Shown here: one piece after another, positions 46,444-54,894 of the stretch
Layout: each line of letters starts with the position of its first letter
Position numbering within the stretch: the stretch's first letter is position 1
NCBI RefSeq assembly: GCF_016938855.1
Contig: NZ_JAFHAP010000008.1
Location: 434,280 to 498,279 of the forward strand
Direction: 5' to 3'
Length of the DNA stretch: 64,000 nt
DNA from: Polycladomyces zharkentensis
GTDB taxonomy: Bacteria; Bacillota; Bacilli; Thermoactinomycetales; JIR-001
The notes under the pieces: generated by a model
Seen by the model: only the letters and a program-made list of their open reading frames with translations
What the model was told of the DNA's origin: nothing
Databases searched by the model: none
Program-made: the position numbers and the translations under genes

Positions 46444-46680
46444 TTCCCCCAACCAGTAAAACAGAAGGAGGCGCTCTTTCATCCCCATCTCTTCAGACGG
46501 ACGGGGAATCATTTGCTGAGCGAACACTTTTACGGCCCGACCACCCGGTTCTCGGTAACGCGGCTTGGGTTCCACCAACAGACCGAAAAATGTGATCACC
46601 TGATAAAACAACAGCGTGAGCAGGATGAACAGAAGAAAAAACTTCCCCCATTCCACCCAGCGTCTGAGTGAGATGATCAT
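46441..46680 (-). CDS. yqzK: YqzK-like DUF4227 protein
   Basis: 79 residues with one membrane segment (10-35) followed by an amphipathic tail ending [10 protein letters not shown], as in the DUF4227 family that sits beside fur in Bacillus. ATG 46680 with AAAGGGACGAGG upstream. Function unknown. Confidence 0.75.
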   Translation of the reverse strand: MIISLRRWVEWGKFFLLFILLTLLFYQVITFFGLLVEPKPRYREPGGRAVKVFAQQMIPRPSEEMGMKERLLLFYWLGE

Positions 46681-46742
46681 GGAACCTCGTCCCTTTCAAC
46701 GGTTTCCCTACAATCGTATGGAACCCCCGCCGCGTTTATGCC

Positions 46743-47876
46743 TTATCCCGTCAAGGCCTGTCCCATCACGTCGTCCAGAGGCGTATACGGCAGATCGAGG
46801 CTTTCGGCCACCGCTTGGTAGGTGACATGACCTTGAATCACGTTGACTCCTTTGGCCAACGGACGACTGTCTTGAATCGCTTGTTCCAACCCTTTGTTGG
46901 CGATTTGCACCGCATAGGGAATCGTGACGTTGGTCAGTGCGATCGTCGATGTCCGCGGCACGGCCCCGGGGATGTTGGGCACCGCGTAGTGCACCACGCC
47001 GTGTTTCACATAAATCGGATCGCTGTGCGTCGTAATCCGGTCGATCGTTTCGATGGACCCGCCTTGGTCGATGGCGACGTCCACAATCACCGATCCCGGC
47101 GTCATCGCTTTCACCATTTCTTCGGTGACCAGCCGGGGAGCACGCCGACCCGGGATCAACACCGCACCGATCAGCAGATCCGCTTTTTTCACGGCTTGGG
47201 CGATGTTGTAGCTGTTGGACATCAATGTCCGCAAACGGCCATGGAAAATGTCGTCCAACTGACGGAGCCGATCCGGATTGATGTCGAGCAACGTCACATT
47301 CGCTCCGAGTCCCAATGCCATTTTTGCCGCGTTGGTACCCACGACACCACCGCCGATGATTACCACTTCCCCCGGTAAAACGCCCGGGACACCACCCAAC
47401 AGGACACCTTTGCCTCCTTTGGGTTTCTCCAGGAACTGTGCGCCGATCTGCACCGCCATGCGACCGGCCACTTCACTCATCGGTGTCAACAATGGCAGGG
47501 AACCATTGTCCAGCTGAATCGTTTCATAAGCAATGGCGGTCACTTTTTTCTCCATCAGTGCCTGAGTCAGCTCCGGTTCGGGAGCCAGATGGAGATAGGT
47601 AAACAGAATCAGCCCTTCGCGGAAATAGCGATATTCGGACGGTTGCGGCTCCTTCACCTTCAAAATCATGTCGGCGGAAGACCAAACCTGCTCGGCGGAG
47701 TTCAATATCTTGGCTCCGTGCGCCACATAATCTTCGTCGACAAAGCCGCTTCCTTCACCGGCACCTTTTTCGATCAGCACCTCATGCCCGGCGAGCACCA
47801 GTGCGTCCACGCCGGCGGGCGTGATCGCGACGCGGTTCTCGTTGTTCTTGATCTCTTTGGGTACCCCGATGATCAT
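46743..47876 (-). CDS. ald: Alanine dehydrogenase (second copy)
   Basis: 377 residues, same fold and motifs as the first copy ([50 protein letters not shown]) but diverged along its whole length, so the duplication is old or one copy was acquired. ATG 47876 with AAAGGAGGCTGGACTCG. It lies between yqzK and fur, an insertion relative to Bacillus gene order, and has no PucR-type neighbour. Confidence 0.95.
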   Translation of the reverse strand: MIIGVPKEIKNNENRVAITPAGVDALVLAGHEVLIEKGAGEGSGFVDEDYVAHGAKILNSAEQVWSSADMILKVKEPQPSEYRYFREGLILFTYLHLAPEPELTQALMEKKVTAIAYETIQLDNGSLPLLTPMSEVAGRMAVQIGAQFLEKPKGGKGVLLGGVPGVLPGEVVIIGGGVVGTNAAKMALGLGANVTLLDINPDRLRQLDDIFHGRLRTLMSNSYNIAQAVKKADLLIGAVLIPGRRAPRLVTEEMVKAMTPGSVIVDVAIDQGGSIETIDRITTHSDPIYVKHGVVHYAVPNIPGAVPRTSTIALTNVTIPYAVQIANKGLEQAIQDSRPLAKGVNVIQGHVTYQAVAESLDLPYTPLDDVMGQALTG

Positions 47877-48040
47877 GCGAGTCCAGCCTCCTTTGGTATG
47901 TTTATCATACCACCAGACACGGGTCAATCATACAGCAGCCGGAATGGATTTGATTGCAGGGGGAGTGATCATACGGGATGTACCCGGTTACCCGTCGATT
48001 GTAAACGCTTTCTTCCTCGTCCAAGAGGAAGAGAAAACCC

Positions 48041-48072
48041 AAAAACGTGAGATCCCGTCGGATCTCACGTGA
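48041..48072 (-). terminator. Terminator overlapping the fur stop codon
   Basis: ACGTGAGATCC-CGTC-GGATCTCACGT is an 11-bp perfect hairpin ending in TTTTTGGG on the minus strand. The fur stop lies inside its first arm. Confidence 0.88.
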
Positions 48073-48544
48073 CTTTGGAACCAACCAGTTTTTTCGGATC
48101 TTTCACCTTGTCTTTACAGCGATGACAGATACCGTGGAAAGTCAAGCGGTGATCGATGATCTGAAAATCAAACTCCCGTTCCACACGTTCTTCAATCGGT
48201 CCCAACCAGTCATCCACAATTTCATCCACCGTACCGCAGTTCAGGCAGATCAGATGGTGATGATGGTGCTCCGCTCCTTCGGCGCGGAACTCATACCGGG
48301 TGACACCATCGCCAAAGTTCAGCTTGTGGATGATCTGCAATTCACTCAACAGTTCCAATGTCCGATAAACCGTAGCCAAACCGATTTCCGGCGCCTTTTC
48401 TTTCACCAACAGGTAGACATCTTCCGCGCTCAAATGGTCTTCCTCGTTTTCCAACAGTACGCGGACGGTCGCTTCCCGTTGGGGGGTCAATTTGTAGTTA
48501 TGGGCAGATAGCTGTTGTTTGATGCGGTTTACCCGTTCTTCCAC
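48065..48544 (-). CDS. fur: Fur-family metalloregulator
   Basis: 159 residues. The DNA-binding part (YKLTPQREATVRVLLENEEDHLSAEDVYLLVKE) and LATVYRTLELL are close to B. subtilis Fur. The metal sites show HHHHHLICLNCGTVDEI and the C-terminal CHRCK pair. Iron-loaded Fur represses iron uptake. GTG 48544 has GGGGGGG seven bases upstream and gives the usual Fur N-terminus; starts at 48550 and ATG 48565 are possible. Confidence 0.93.
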   Translation of the reverse strand: MEERVNRIKQQLSAHNYKLTPQREATVRVLLENEEDHLSAEDVYLLVKEKAPEIGLATVYRTLELLSELQIIHKLNFGDGVTRYEFRAEGAEHHHHHLICLNCGTVDEIVDDWLGPIEERVEREFDFQIIDHRLTFHGICHRCKDKVKDPKKLVGSKVT

Positions 48545-48626
48545 ATCCACACCCCCCCACTGCATTTCCTGTCCTCATTATATGGGAGGCCGTGGCAGAA
48601 AGTCAAACCTATCAAAAACCAATATT

Positions 48627-48641
48627 AGATAATAATCATTA
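48627..48641. promoter_or_regulatory. Candidate Fur/PerR box upstream of fur
   Basis: AGATAATAATCATTA matches 11 of 14 defined positions of the 7-1-7 Fur consensus, about 85 bases before the fur start, overlapping the spoIIM stop. It could mediate autoregulation. Confidence 0.35.
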
Positions 48642-49319
48642 CAAGTTTATGATGGCACCCAGCCATGCCTGCACCTGATTCAGGGGAGGAACGGCGGAGC
48701 GCATCAGCCACGGTGACACATACGCCTCAAAAAACGACGCGATCACCAACACGACCGCCATCGCCGTAACGGAGACGGAATAGGACAAAAACTGGGGATA
48801 GATCGTCCCTCGCCGCTGGATCAGCCGGTTTTTCACCAACAGAAGCGAAAACTGCAGCCCGGACACCGCCACAAAAATCATGACCGGGACCACGAGCAAA
48901 TTGTGCGGCAAAACCGCCACCATCGCAAACCACAAGCCTTTCCAGGAAAGTTGGTTCACCAAAAAGCCCACCGTGAAACCGATGCCCAACCCTTTTAAGA
49001 ACACCAGGATCAAAATCATCGGCAGCCCCACGATGGACAAACCCAAGATCCACATTAAACCCAGGGTTTTCAGATGATCCCCCATCGCATGCTGGAAGGC
49101 GATACGCGGCTCGGCAATGTTGTTCCGGTTCAACCCCTGAAAGAAATATCCCATATAATGAAGTAAATCCTGTTTTTGTGAATCAGACAACGTATTGACG
49201 ATGATCGCTCCGAACACCACGCCCATCACGAATAGGACGGTAACGAAAATATACAGCGACAGCAAGCTTTGCACATGCTGTTGCACCCAGATTCCGAACC
49301 GCTTCCGATTGCGTTTCAC
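48639..49319 (-). CDS. spoIIM: Stage II sporulation protein M
   Basis: 226-residue membrane protein of the DMP engulfment complex (SpoIID-SpoIIM-SpoIIP). About five to six hydrophobic segments; family patches FGAIIVNTLSDSQKQDLLHYM near 36-56, LPHNLLVVPVMIFVA near 137-151. GTG 49319 with AAGGAGGGGAACAGG. Lies between fur and the EndoQ gene as in Bacillus. Confidence 0.94.
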   Translation of the reverse strand: MKRNRKRFGIWVQQHVQSLLSLYIFVTVLFVMGVVFGAIIVNTLSDSQKQDLLHYMGYFFQGLNRNNIAEPRIAFQHAMGDHLKTLGLMWILGLSIVGLPMILILVFLKGLGIGFTVGFLVNQLSWKGLWFAMVAVLPHNLLVVPVMIFVAVSGLQFSLLLVKNRLIQRRGTIYPQFLSYSVSVTAMAVVLVIASFFEAYVSPWLMRSAVPPLNQVQAWLGAIINL

Positions 49320-49421
49320 CCTGTTCCCCTCCTTGTCCTACTCTATCTCTATGAGCGTGAGTGGAGAAACATACCATCATTTAGGAGAACAGGAGAGGGA
49401 GAAACAGTGGCCGAAGTGTTT

Positions 49422-49437
49422 GAACCACTCGCGGTTC
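49422..49437. other. Hairpin in the nucQ-spoIIM gap
   Basis: GAACC-ACTCGC-GGTTC hairpin in the 240-base gap 49320-49560. The rest of the gap is GC-rich with no supported gene. The minus strand contains GGAACCGCG, reminiscent of part of a T-box core, but no full T-box is visible. Confidence 0.25.
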
Positions 49438-49560
49438 CGAGCTCGCCGCTCCCACTCGGTCCCGAATCGGCTCGAAAGGTCGCCAGCGGAAAAATGGCCA
49501 CCCGCTGTCAGCGAAGTGGTAACGGGAAATCGGAGCCCACGGACTCAGGCAACACCTGAA

Positions 49561-50790
49561 TCAAGTTTGGTTTTGGACCTGTTTCACTTTGCCGTACATG
49601 CCGCCGCCACCCTCGTCAAATTGCAGGCGCTGTTCCCGCGCCAAACGGATGTGCTCGGCGATGGACGTTCCGGCGATCGCCGCGATCTCTTCGATGTCGG
49701 CGTGATGGAGGATGCGCATTTCCGTGCCGAACCGGTCCAGCAGCTTATCCAGCGTTTTGGGACCCAGTTTGGGGATGAACTCCAACGGTACCTGATACAC
49801 ATACGGCGGGCGATGGGCAGGTGAAATCGATGGTTGGTCGGCGATTTCCGCCACGCGATCCCATACGCCCTTCACCACCTTGTGCGAGCCGCATCTCAGG
49901 CATCGCTTGGTTTCCTCGGGCGGCAACAGCGCTTCGCATCCGAGACAACGCGTCCGATAATACTTGCCCAACTTGGGGTTTAAACCATAGTTGGCAATGA
50001 CACGCCGACCGCCTTGTCTGAGCAGTGCCCGCTTTAACTCCAAAAAGCTGGGAGCGACGATACACAGCTCATTATACTCACGACCGATCTTGGGGATGGA
50101 ATGCGCATCCGAATTGGTGACGAACGTGAGAGCGGACAGCTCAGAAAGCCGGTCAGCCAGTGAACTGTCAGCGGACAAACCCAATTCCACCGCCGCGATC
50201 CGTTCCATGTCCAACCAATCGCGCATCCGGTCCGACGCACTGCCGTATACGCTTTTAAACGGGGTAAACACATGAGCGGGTATCATCAAACCGCCCAGTT
50301 CCGTCACTTGCTCCTGCAGATCACTCACAGGCGCGTAAAGTCGTTGGGTGCTCAACTGCACATTTTTCATTCGACCGGACAGCCAATGCGTAAACCGCCG
50401 AATCGCATCCAATGACGGAAAATATGCCAACAGATGAGCCGTTCCGAAACCGGGCTCTTTCACTTCAATCTCCGTCCCCAGTATGACGACAGTCTCACCG
50501 TAAACAAGTCCCCCGTCCGGATGCTCGCGGTACACCCCCGCTTTCAGCCGCGCCGCGATTTCTTCCTGTACCGGTGGAGAATGGGCGTCAATAATGCCGA
50601 TCATGTCCAATCCTTTTCGTTGGGCGGATTCCCTTACGATCCGGTCAAACGTCAGATTGCGCGCGGCGCTGATTTTTACGGGAAGACCTCTTTCGGTACG
50701 CCCGATGTGAATGTGCAGATCGGCGAAAAAGGAACTCAGACGGGGGGAACAAAGTGGTTCCCCCGTTTCACTGTGCCCCGCTCCGTTCAT
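49561..50790 (-). CDS. PHP-domain endonuclease Q homologue (YqxK/TIGR00375 type)
   Basis: 409 residues. The PHP domain has the metal motifs DLHIHIGR near 24-31 and GIIDAHSPP near 63-71, and SDAHS near 230. A zinc ribbon (CLGC...CLRC) lies near 285-305 and a helix-hairpin-helix (FIPKLGPKTLDKLLDRFG) near 348-365. This architecture is that of EndoQ, which nicks DNA 5' of deaminated bases such as uracil and hypoxanthine. ATG 50790 with AAGGAGATACAGAA, overlapping the nudF stop by four bases. Confidence 0.88.
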   Translation of the reverse strand: MNGAGHSETGEPLCSPRLSSFFADLHIHIGRTERGLPVKISAARNLTFDRIVRESAQRKGLDMIGIIDAHSPPVQEEIAARLKAGVYREHPDGGLVYGETVVILGTEIEVKEPGFGTAHLLAYFPSLDAIRRFTHWLSGRMKNVQLSTQRLYAPVSDLQEQVTELGGLMIPAHVFTPFKSVYGSASDRMRDWLDMERIAAVELGLSADSSLADRLSELSALTFVTNSDAHSIPKIGREYNELCIVAPSFLELKRALLRQGGRRVIANYGLNPKLGKYYRTRCLGCEALLPPEETKRCLRCGSHKVVKGVWDRVAEIADQPSISPAHRPPYVYQVPLEFIPKLGPKTLDKLLDRFGTEMRILHHADIEEIAAIAGTSIAEHIRLAREQRLQFDEGGGGMYGKVKQVQNQT

Positions 50791-51329
50791 TTCTGTATCT
50801 CCTTCAGTTGCCAATAATAGACGGCTGCCACTGTTTTTGCATCGCAGATTTCACCATCGGCGATCCGCTGCCAAGCTTCCGGCAACGTCAGCTCCACCAG
50901 TTCCACGAATTCGTCTTGATCCGGTTGTGCCTCTCCTTTGCGCAGTCCATTCGCCACATAGAGATGCATGATCTCGTCGGCAAATCCGGGCGAGGTATAA
51001 AATGAGACGAGCGGTGTCATCTCTTCGGCCTGATACCCCGTTTCCTCCTCCAATTCACGAAACGCGCATGCACGGGGATCTTCGCCCGGTTCCAATTTCC
51101 CTGCCGGAATCTCCAGGATCGTCTTTTCCAGCGGTTTGCGAAACTGCCGCACCAACACCAGTTTCTTTTCATCGGTAATGGCCACTACCGCCACCGCTCC
51201 CGGATGTTTGACGATCTCGCGCTGGGATGTTCCACCGTCGGGCAAAATCACTTGATCCAGTTGCACCCGAATGATGTTGCCTTCATAAATCGTTTGACTC
51301 TTGACCGTTTTTTCCTCCAACCGGCTCAT
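50787..51329 (-). CDS. nudF: ADP-ribose pyrophosphatase (Nudix)
   Basis: 180-residue Nudix hydrolase cleaving ADP-ribose to AMP and ribose-5-phosphate. The Nudix box is complete: GKLEPGEDPRACAFRELEEE followed by TGY, near 77-99. SPGFADEIMHLYVA near 113-126 is typical of ADP-ribose specificity. ATG 51329 with GGAGTGAAAGGGC. Confidence 0.94.
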   Translation of the reverse strand: MSRLEEKTVKSQTIYEGNIIRVQLDQVILPDGGTSQREIVKHPGAVAVVAITDEKKLVLVRQFRKPLEKTILEIPAGKLEPGEDPRACAFRELEEETGYQAEEMTPLVSFYTSPGFADEIMHLYVANGLRKGEAQPDQDEFVELVELTLPEAWQRIADGEICDAKTVAAVYYWQLKEIQK

Positions 51330-51435
51330 GCCCTTTCACTCCCTCACACCTGTATGTTGAAAAGTGGCCGACAGGTACAGACAACCCCTATTATACACCA
51401 AGCCGAAGCGGTGTCTGACGAAACAGGAATCGTCA

Positions 51436-51576
51436 GTGCGGGAAAGTCTGTTGACCCCGTCGGATGCACGATTGTTTCAGACTCATAGATTACGGGCGTT
51501 ACAGCCAGACGCTTTCGCCGTGGCCATTTGGTCGTTTTCAATCAATAACGCAAATGAACGGCGAAGTCTTATTTAA
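51436..51576 (+). pseudogene. N-terminal fragment of a GNAT acetyltransferase gene
   Basis: A 46-codon frame starting at GTG reads ESLLTPSDARLFQTHRLRAL then QPDAFAVA. It is nearly identical at DNA level to the first ~30 codons of the intact gene at 54895, apart from a six-base deletion and point changes, then ends in unrelated sequence. It is followed at once by a strong plus-strand terminator. It is a truncated partial duplicate. Confidence 0.75.
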
Positions 51577-51587
51577 TGAATAAACTG

Positions 51588-51625
51588 AATCCGGTCCCCA
51601 TGATATGGGACCGGATTTTTTATGC
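51588..51625 (+). terminator. Strong terminator after the GNAT fragment
   Basis: AATCCGGTCCC and GGGACCGGATT arms, 11 bp, followed by TTTTTTAT on the plus strand. Confidence 0.9.
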
Positions 51626-51751
51626 CCACTGCCTTCCGAAGTTGATTTCTATTTTCGTGAAAAATCCATCAAAAAGCCACAAGTTTATCACATTCTTTAA
51701 CCCACTTGTTTTTCAGGGATTGATACACTCTTCTTGGTTGAGTTTTGTGTG

Positions 51752-51770
51752 GTTATGTTATAAACATAAC
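51752..51770. promoter_or_regulatory. 8-3-8 perfect inverted repeat upstream of the YcnK-like regulator
   Basis: GTTATGTT ATA AACATAAC, 22 bases before the start codon at 51793 and overlapping a TATAAA minus-10-like sequence (TTGAGT lies 15 bases upstream of it). The position fits an autoregulatory operator of the DeoR-type protein encoded next. Confidence 0.65.
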
Positions 51771-51792
51771 AAAATTCGGGGAGGGATATCAA

Positions 51793-52377
51793 ATGTTGCC
51801 CACAGAACGAAGAGAACGGATTCGCCAACTGATTCAAAAAAGGAAGTACATGAAGATTTCCGAACTGAGCCAAATACTGAAAGTATCTGAGATGACCATA
51901 CACCGGGATCTCAAACCTTTGATTGAAGAAGGATGGGTAAAAAAAACCCACGGCGGAGTGACATGGAACAGAGAAGCGAACACTGCGGCCAATACTGGAT
52001 GCGTGCTATGTGGTCGTCAACCGGATTCACGCTTGATGTACCGCTTGATATTGACGGATCAACGGATTGAAACCGCTTGTTGCAGTCATTGCGGATTGCT
52101 CCGTCATCGACAGATCCAAGAAGAAGTCTTTCAGGCCATGTGCCAGGATTTCTTGACGAATACCACGATCAGTGCAGATCGGGCTTGGTATGTCATGGAT
52201 ACCGAAGTGGATTTCCATTGCTGTCACCCCCAGGTTTTGTCTTTTGAACAGAAGACCACAGCCGAGAAGTTTGTGAGAGGCTTCGGCGGTATAGCGCTGT
52301 CGTTTTCCGAAGCGATCGACCGGGTTCATGATCAAATGAAACGAAACTCGGGATGCGGACGCAAACATTCTCATTAA
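51793..52377 (+). CDS. YcnK-like copper-responsive repressor (DeoR winged helix plus NosL-like domain)
   Basis: 194 residues. Residues 1-60 are a DeoR winged helix (MKISELSQILKVSEMTIHRD). The rest is cysteine-rich: C70-x2-C73, C96-C97-x2-C100, and FHCCHP at 141-146. It ends in FVRGFGGIALSFSEAIDRV, which resembles the NosL copper-binding fold. This two-part architecture is that of B. subtilis YcnK, a copper-responsive repressor. A GCGRKHSH tail adds further metal ligands. ATG 51793 with GGGGAGGGATATCAA. It heads a set of genes for metal-ligand-rich envelope proteins. Confidence 0.8.
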   Translation: MLPTERRERIRQLIQKRKYMKISELSQILKVSEMTIHRDLKPLIEEGWVKKTHGGVTWNREANTAANTGCVLCGRQPDSRLMYRLILTDQRIETACCSHCGLLRHRQIQEEVFQAMCQDFLTNTTISADRAWYVMDTEVDFHCCHPQVLSFEQKTTAEKFVRGFGGIALSFSEAIDRVHDQMKRNSGCGRKHSH

Positions 52378-52395
52378 AAAAGGAGCGAAGAAGCC

Positions 52396-52536
52396 ATGTT
52401 GTGGAAACGGATCATTTTCAGTACTGTTGTGGCATCGTTGTTTTTGTGTTTGACCGCTTGTGGCGGAGGTCAACATCATGATCATCATGAACATCATCAG
52501 GGATATGGAGAACCTTCTTCCTCTGTTCCCTTATAA
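52396..52536 (+). CDS. Small His-rich lipoprotein
   Basis: 46 residues. It has a lipoprotein signal with lipobox LTAC (Cys22), then GGGQHHDHHEHHQGYGEP. The mature peptide is about 25 residues with six His and one Asp/two Glu packed together, a likely metal-binding patch on the outer membrane face. AAGGAG lies upstream of the ATG. It is 18 bases after the regulator stop and clearly in the same transcription unit. No family recognised; metal identity is inferred from the regulator. Confidence 0.75.
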   Translation: MLWKRIIFSTVVASLFLCLTACGGGQHHDHHEHHQGYGEPSSSVPL

Positions 52537-52613
52537 GGTTTCTGATCCAATATCACTGTTCGCAAGGACAATGAGCATGTATACAAATCTGGACACATCA
52601 AGGTGGGATCTCC

Positions 52614-54014
52614 ATGTCCGTTACCGAACCGATAACAAAGGAAAACAGGGAAATGGAAAACATTCCGCATACGGAAAAGCAGTGGTATGCCGCCATTTGG
52701 CGTTGGCATTTCTACGCGGGAATCATTTTTGCCCCGTTCATCATTTTATTGGCGATAACAGGAAGTATCTACCTGTTCAAACCTCAGATCGAATCGATGT
52801 TGTATAAAGACCTCTACTATATCCCGGCAAGCAAACAGAAGCAAATTTCACCTTCAGAACAGATTGATCAGGTGAAAAAACGTTACCCCGATGCGAAAAT
52901 TACCCGTTTTACCCCGAGTTTCCAGTCCAATCGAACCTCTGAAGTGGGTATTTTACGGAGCGGGGAAATGACGACCGTTTTTGTTAACCCTTATAACGGT
53001 AAAATTGTTGGTGACTTGAATGACGACAAACGGCTTATGAATATCATTAAAAATCTGCACAACGGAGAACTGTGGGGCGGTACCTTTGGTAACCGGATGA
53101 TCGAATTGACCGCTTGTTGGGCTTTTATCCTGATCCTGACCGGTATGTATCTGTGGTGGCCCCGGGGTCGCCGATTCGGACAGGGGACGCTGTTTCCCAG
53201 GTTGAGAAACGGGAAACGTACTCTTTGGCGGGATTTGCATGCCGTACCCGCTTTCTGGTTATCAGGACTGATCCTTGTCTTGATCTTTACCGGTCTGCCA
53301 TGGTCCGGAGTGTGGGGAGACATGATCAATCGGGTTGCGACAGCCACTCATACAGGTTATCCTGCTTTTGCCTTCTCCTTCGGTCCGAAACCCGAATCGA
53401 CTCTTCCGAAAAAAACAAAAGACGTGGCTCCGGATGTGCCTTGGGCGGCGGAAAACCTGCCGGTTCCAACGTCTTCTTCCCAAGGCCGACCACTGTCCTT
53501 GGAGAAAGTGATCCAAATCGCCGAATCGCGGAATATCCATTCCGGCTTTACCATCTATTTTCCGGAAGGACCCAAGGGAGTTTACACGATTTCCAACAAA
53601 CCACAACGTCCGGAAGACCAGGCAACCCTGCACCTGGATCAATACAGCGGAAAAGTGTTGTACGATCTGCGTTTCAACGATTATGGTCCCTTGGCGAAAG
53701 CAATCTCCATCGGCATTGCTCTGCATGAGGGACGGTATTTTGGGTGGATCAACCAACTGCTGGGTTTGATCACTTGTGTGGGTCTGATCGGGATAGCAGT
53801 CATGGGGCTCATTCTATGGTGGAAGCGGAGGCCTCAAGGAAAGCTGGGCGCCCCACCCCGACTTCATTCATTCCATCTAGCAAAAGGGCTGGCTGTGATC
53901 GTTATCGCCTTAGGTCTCTTTTTCCCGCTGGTCGGTATCTCCCTGCTCTTGGTCTGGCTGTTGGACCGATGGATCATCCAGCGGATCCCTTTCATTCAAC
54001 AATGGGTGGGATAA
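52614..54014 (+). CDS. PepSY-associated transmembrane protein
   Basis: 466-residue PepSY_TM family protein. Membrane segments are near 33-55 (with the conserved WRWHFYAG), 164-184, 213-234 and 380-402, plus a paired C-terminal hydrophobic stretch near 425-458. Two extracytoplasmic loops contain PepSY-type units (DQVKKRYPDAKITRF near 85; LEKVIQIAESRNI near 300). Relatives occur in iron-siderophore and copper regions and some act as membrane reductases. Here its neighbours suggest reduction or handling of copper (inference). ATG 52614 with AAGGTGGGATCTCC. Confidence 0.85.
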   Translation: MSVTEPITKENREMENIPHTEKQWYAAIWRWHFYAGIIFAPFIILLAITGSIYLFKPQIESMLYKDLYYIPASKQKQISPSEQIDQVKKRYPDAKITRFTPSFQSNRTSEVGILRSGEMTTVFVNPYNGKIVGDLNDDKRLMNIIKNLHNGELWGGTFGNRMIELTACWAFILILTGMYLWWPRGRRFGQGTLFPRLRNGKRTLWRDLHAVPAFWLSGLILVLIFTGLPWSGVWGDMINRVATATHTGYPAFAFSFGPKPESTLPKKTKDVAPDVPWAAENLPVPTSSSQGRPLSLEKVIQIAESRNIHSGFTIYFPEGPKGVYTISNKPQRPEDQATLHLDQYSGKVLYDLRFNDYGPLAKAISIGIALHEGRYFGWINQLLGLITCVGLIGIAVMGLILWWKRRPQGKLGAPPRLHSFHLAKGLAVIVIALGLFFPLVGISLLLVWLLDRWIIQRIPFIQQWVG

Positions 54015-54039
54015 AATGCAAAGCAGGGAGAATGAACGG

Positions 54040-54168
54040 ATGAAAAATATTGACATGATCGTGTTAACTGTCTGGGTCTTAACCGTTGCGGTGGTTTTTG
54101 ACGGATGTACCGCGACGCACGAACATCATCACGGAACGAATCAGGCGACGCCATCCCCCATCATGTGA
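54040..54168 (+). CDS. Second small His-rich lipoprotein-like peptide
   Basis: 42 residues: a hydrophobic signal (residues 6-20), a probable lipobox VFDGC (Cys23; Asp and Gly before Cys are slightly unusual), then TATHEHHHGTNQATPSPIM. It echoes the peptide at 52396, with a His cluster directly after the lipidated Cys. ATG 54040 has AGGGAG upstream; an in-frame ATG at 54016 is possible. It lies 25 bases after the PepSY gene. Confidence 0.6.
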   Translation: MKNIDMIVLTVWVLTVAVVFDGCTATHEHHHGTNQATPSPIM

Positions 54169-54173
54169 TGAAA

Positions 54174-54214
54174 AAACAGCCCACTCCCCCTTATTTTGGG
54201 TAAGTGGGCTCTTA
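54174..54214 (-). terminator. Terminator between the copper-linked island and the convergent gene
   Basis: AGCCCACT and AGTGGGCT arms. The minus strand carries TTTTTT after it, the plus strand CTTATCTT, so it may serve both directions. Confidence 0.7.
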
Positions 54215-54216
54215 TC

Positions 54217-54693
54217 TTAATCAGTGGTCTGTTTTGAGGAAGTGGTATGTGGGTCAGAAGAATCTGAGCGCAGGGTTTCTTGTTGGATCAGCCGAAGGAG
54301 GAAGAGCATGATCACGATAAAAACGACATTCATGAATCCGACCATGAGAACCGGATTCTCCGGGACGACCATTACCCCTAGCATAACTCCCATCATCCCC
54401 CCCATGATCCCGTGCAACATACTATCCAGTGAGGCGACAAGATGAAAAGGCTTTCCTATAACATACCCCATTGCCATCCCGATGAGTACGGTATAGATGG
54501 TCGGTGCCGTCATCTGTTGAAAAAGTACACCTAAAACTGTGCCTATGAGGAGACTGACCATCATGGCAGATCCCATATAGACCTTCATCCCGATCGTGGA
54601 TGACAAAGTATTGCGACGACGAGAAACCGAAATAAAGAGATAGGTGGTGAAGCCCAAAACAGAGAGAACACTGCTAACGAGAACCAGCGTCAA
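54217..54693 (-). CDS. Met-rich membrane protein of unknown function
   Basis: 158 residues with about four or five hydrophobic segments. A striking methionine-rich helix lies near 90-130 (SMLHGIMGGMMGVMLGVMV, then LMVGFMN). Ends in a polar Ser/Thr/Asp tail. Methionine clusters in membranes often mean Cu(I) or Ag(I) handling, and the convergent neighbours look copper-related, but no direct evidence exists. The start is TTG at 54693 after GGGGGAATTGTT. Confidence 0.65.
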   Translation of the reverse strand: MTLVLVSSVLSVLGFTTYLFISVSRRRNTLSSTIGMKVYMGSAMMVSLLIGTVLGVLFQQMTAPTIYTVLIGMAMGYVIGKPFHLVASLDSMLHGIMGGMMGVMLGVMVVPENPVLMVGFMNVVFIVIMLFLLRLIQQETLRSDSSDPHTTSSKQTTD

Positions 54694-54894
54694 AACAATT
54701 CCCCCTTTCTCTTATCTTTTATTCTCCATGTTTATCTCATGTATGGAAAGAGGGAGTTATCCCCCACATCTTAAACCGTGGAATTTTGTGGGTCGTTATC
54801 GTTCTCGTTTCGTTTCCGGGTTCAATAAAAAGGAAACAACATCTGCACCGTCGGGGAAAACATGATATGATAGGCTTCAAAAAGGGGATGTTCA

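Noticed and set aside
49422-49560. Possible T-box leader in the nucQ-spoIIM gap (GGAACCGCG on the minus strand)
   Set aside because: Only part of the T-box core is present, no specifier stem or terminator pair is visible, and the downstream gene is not an aminoacylation or amino-acid gene.
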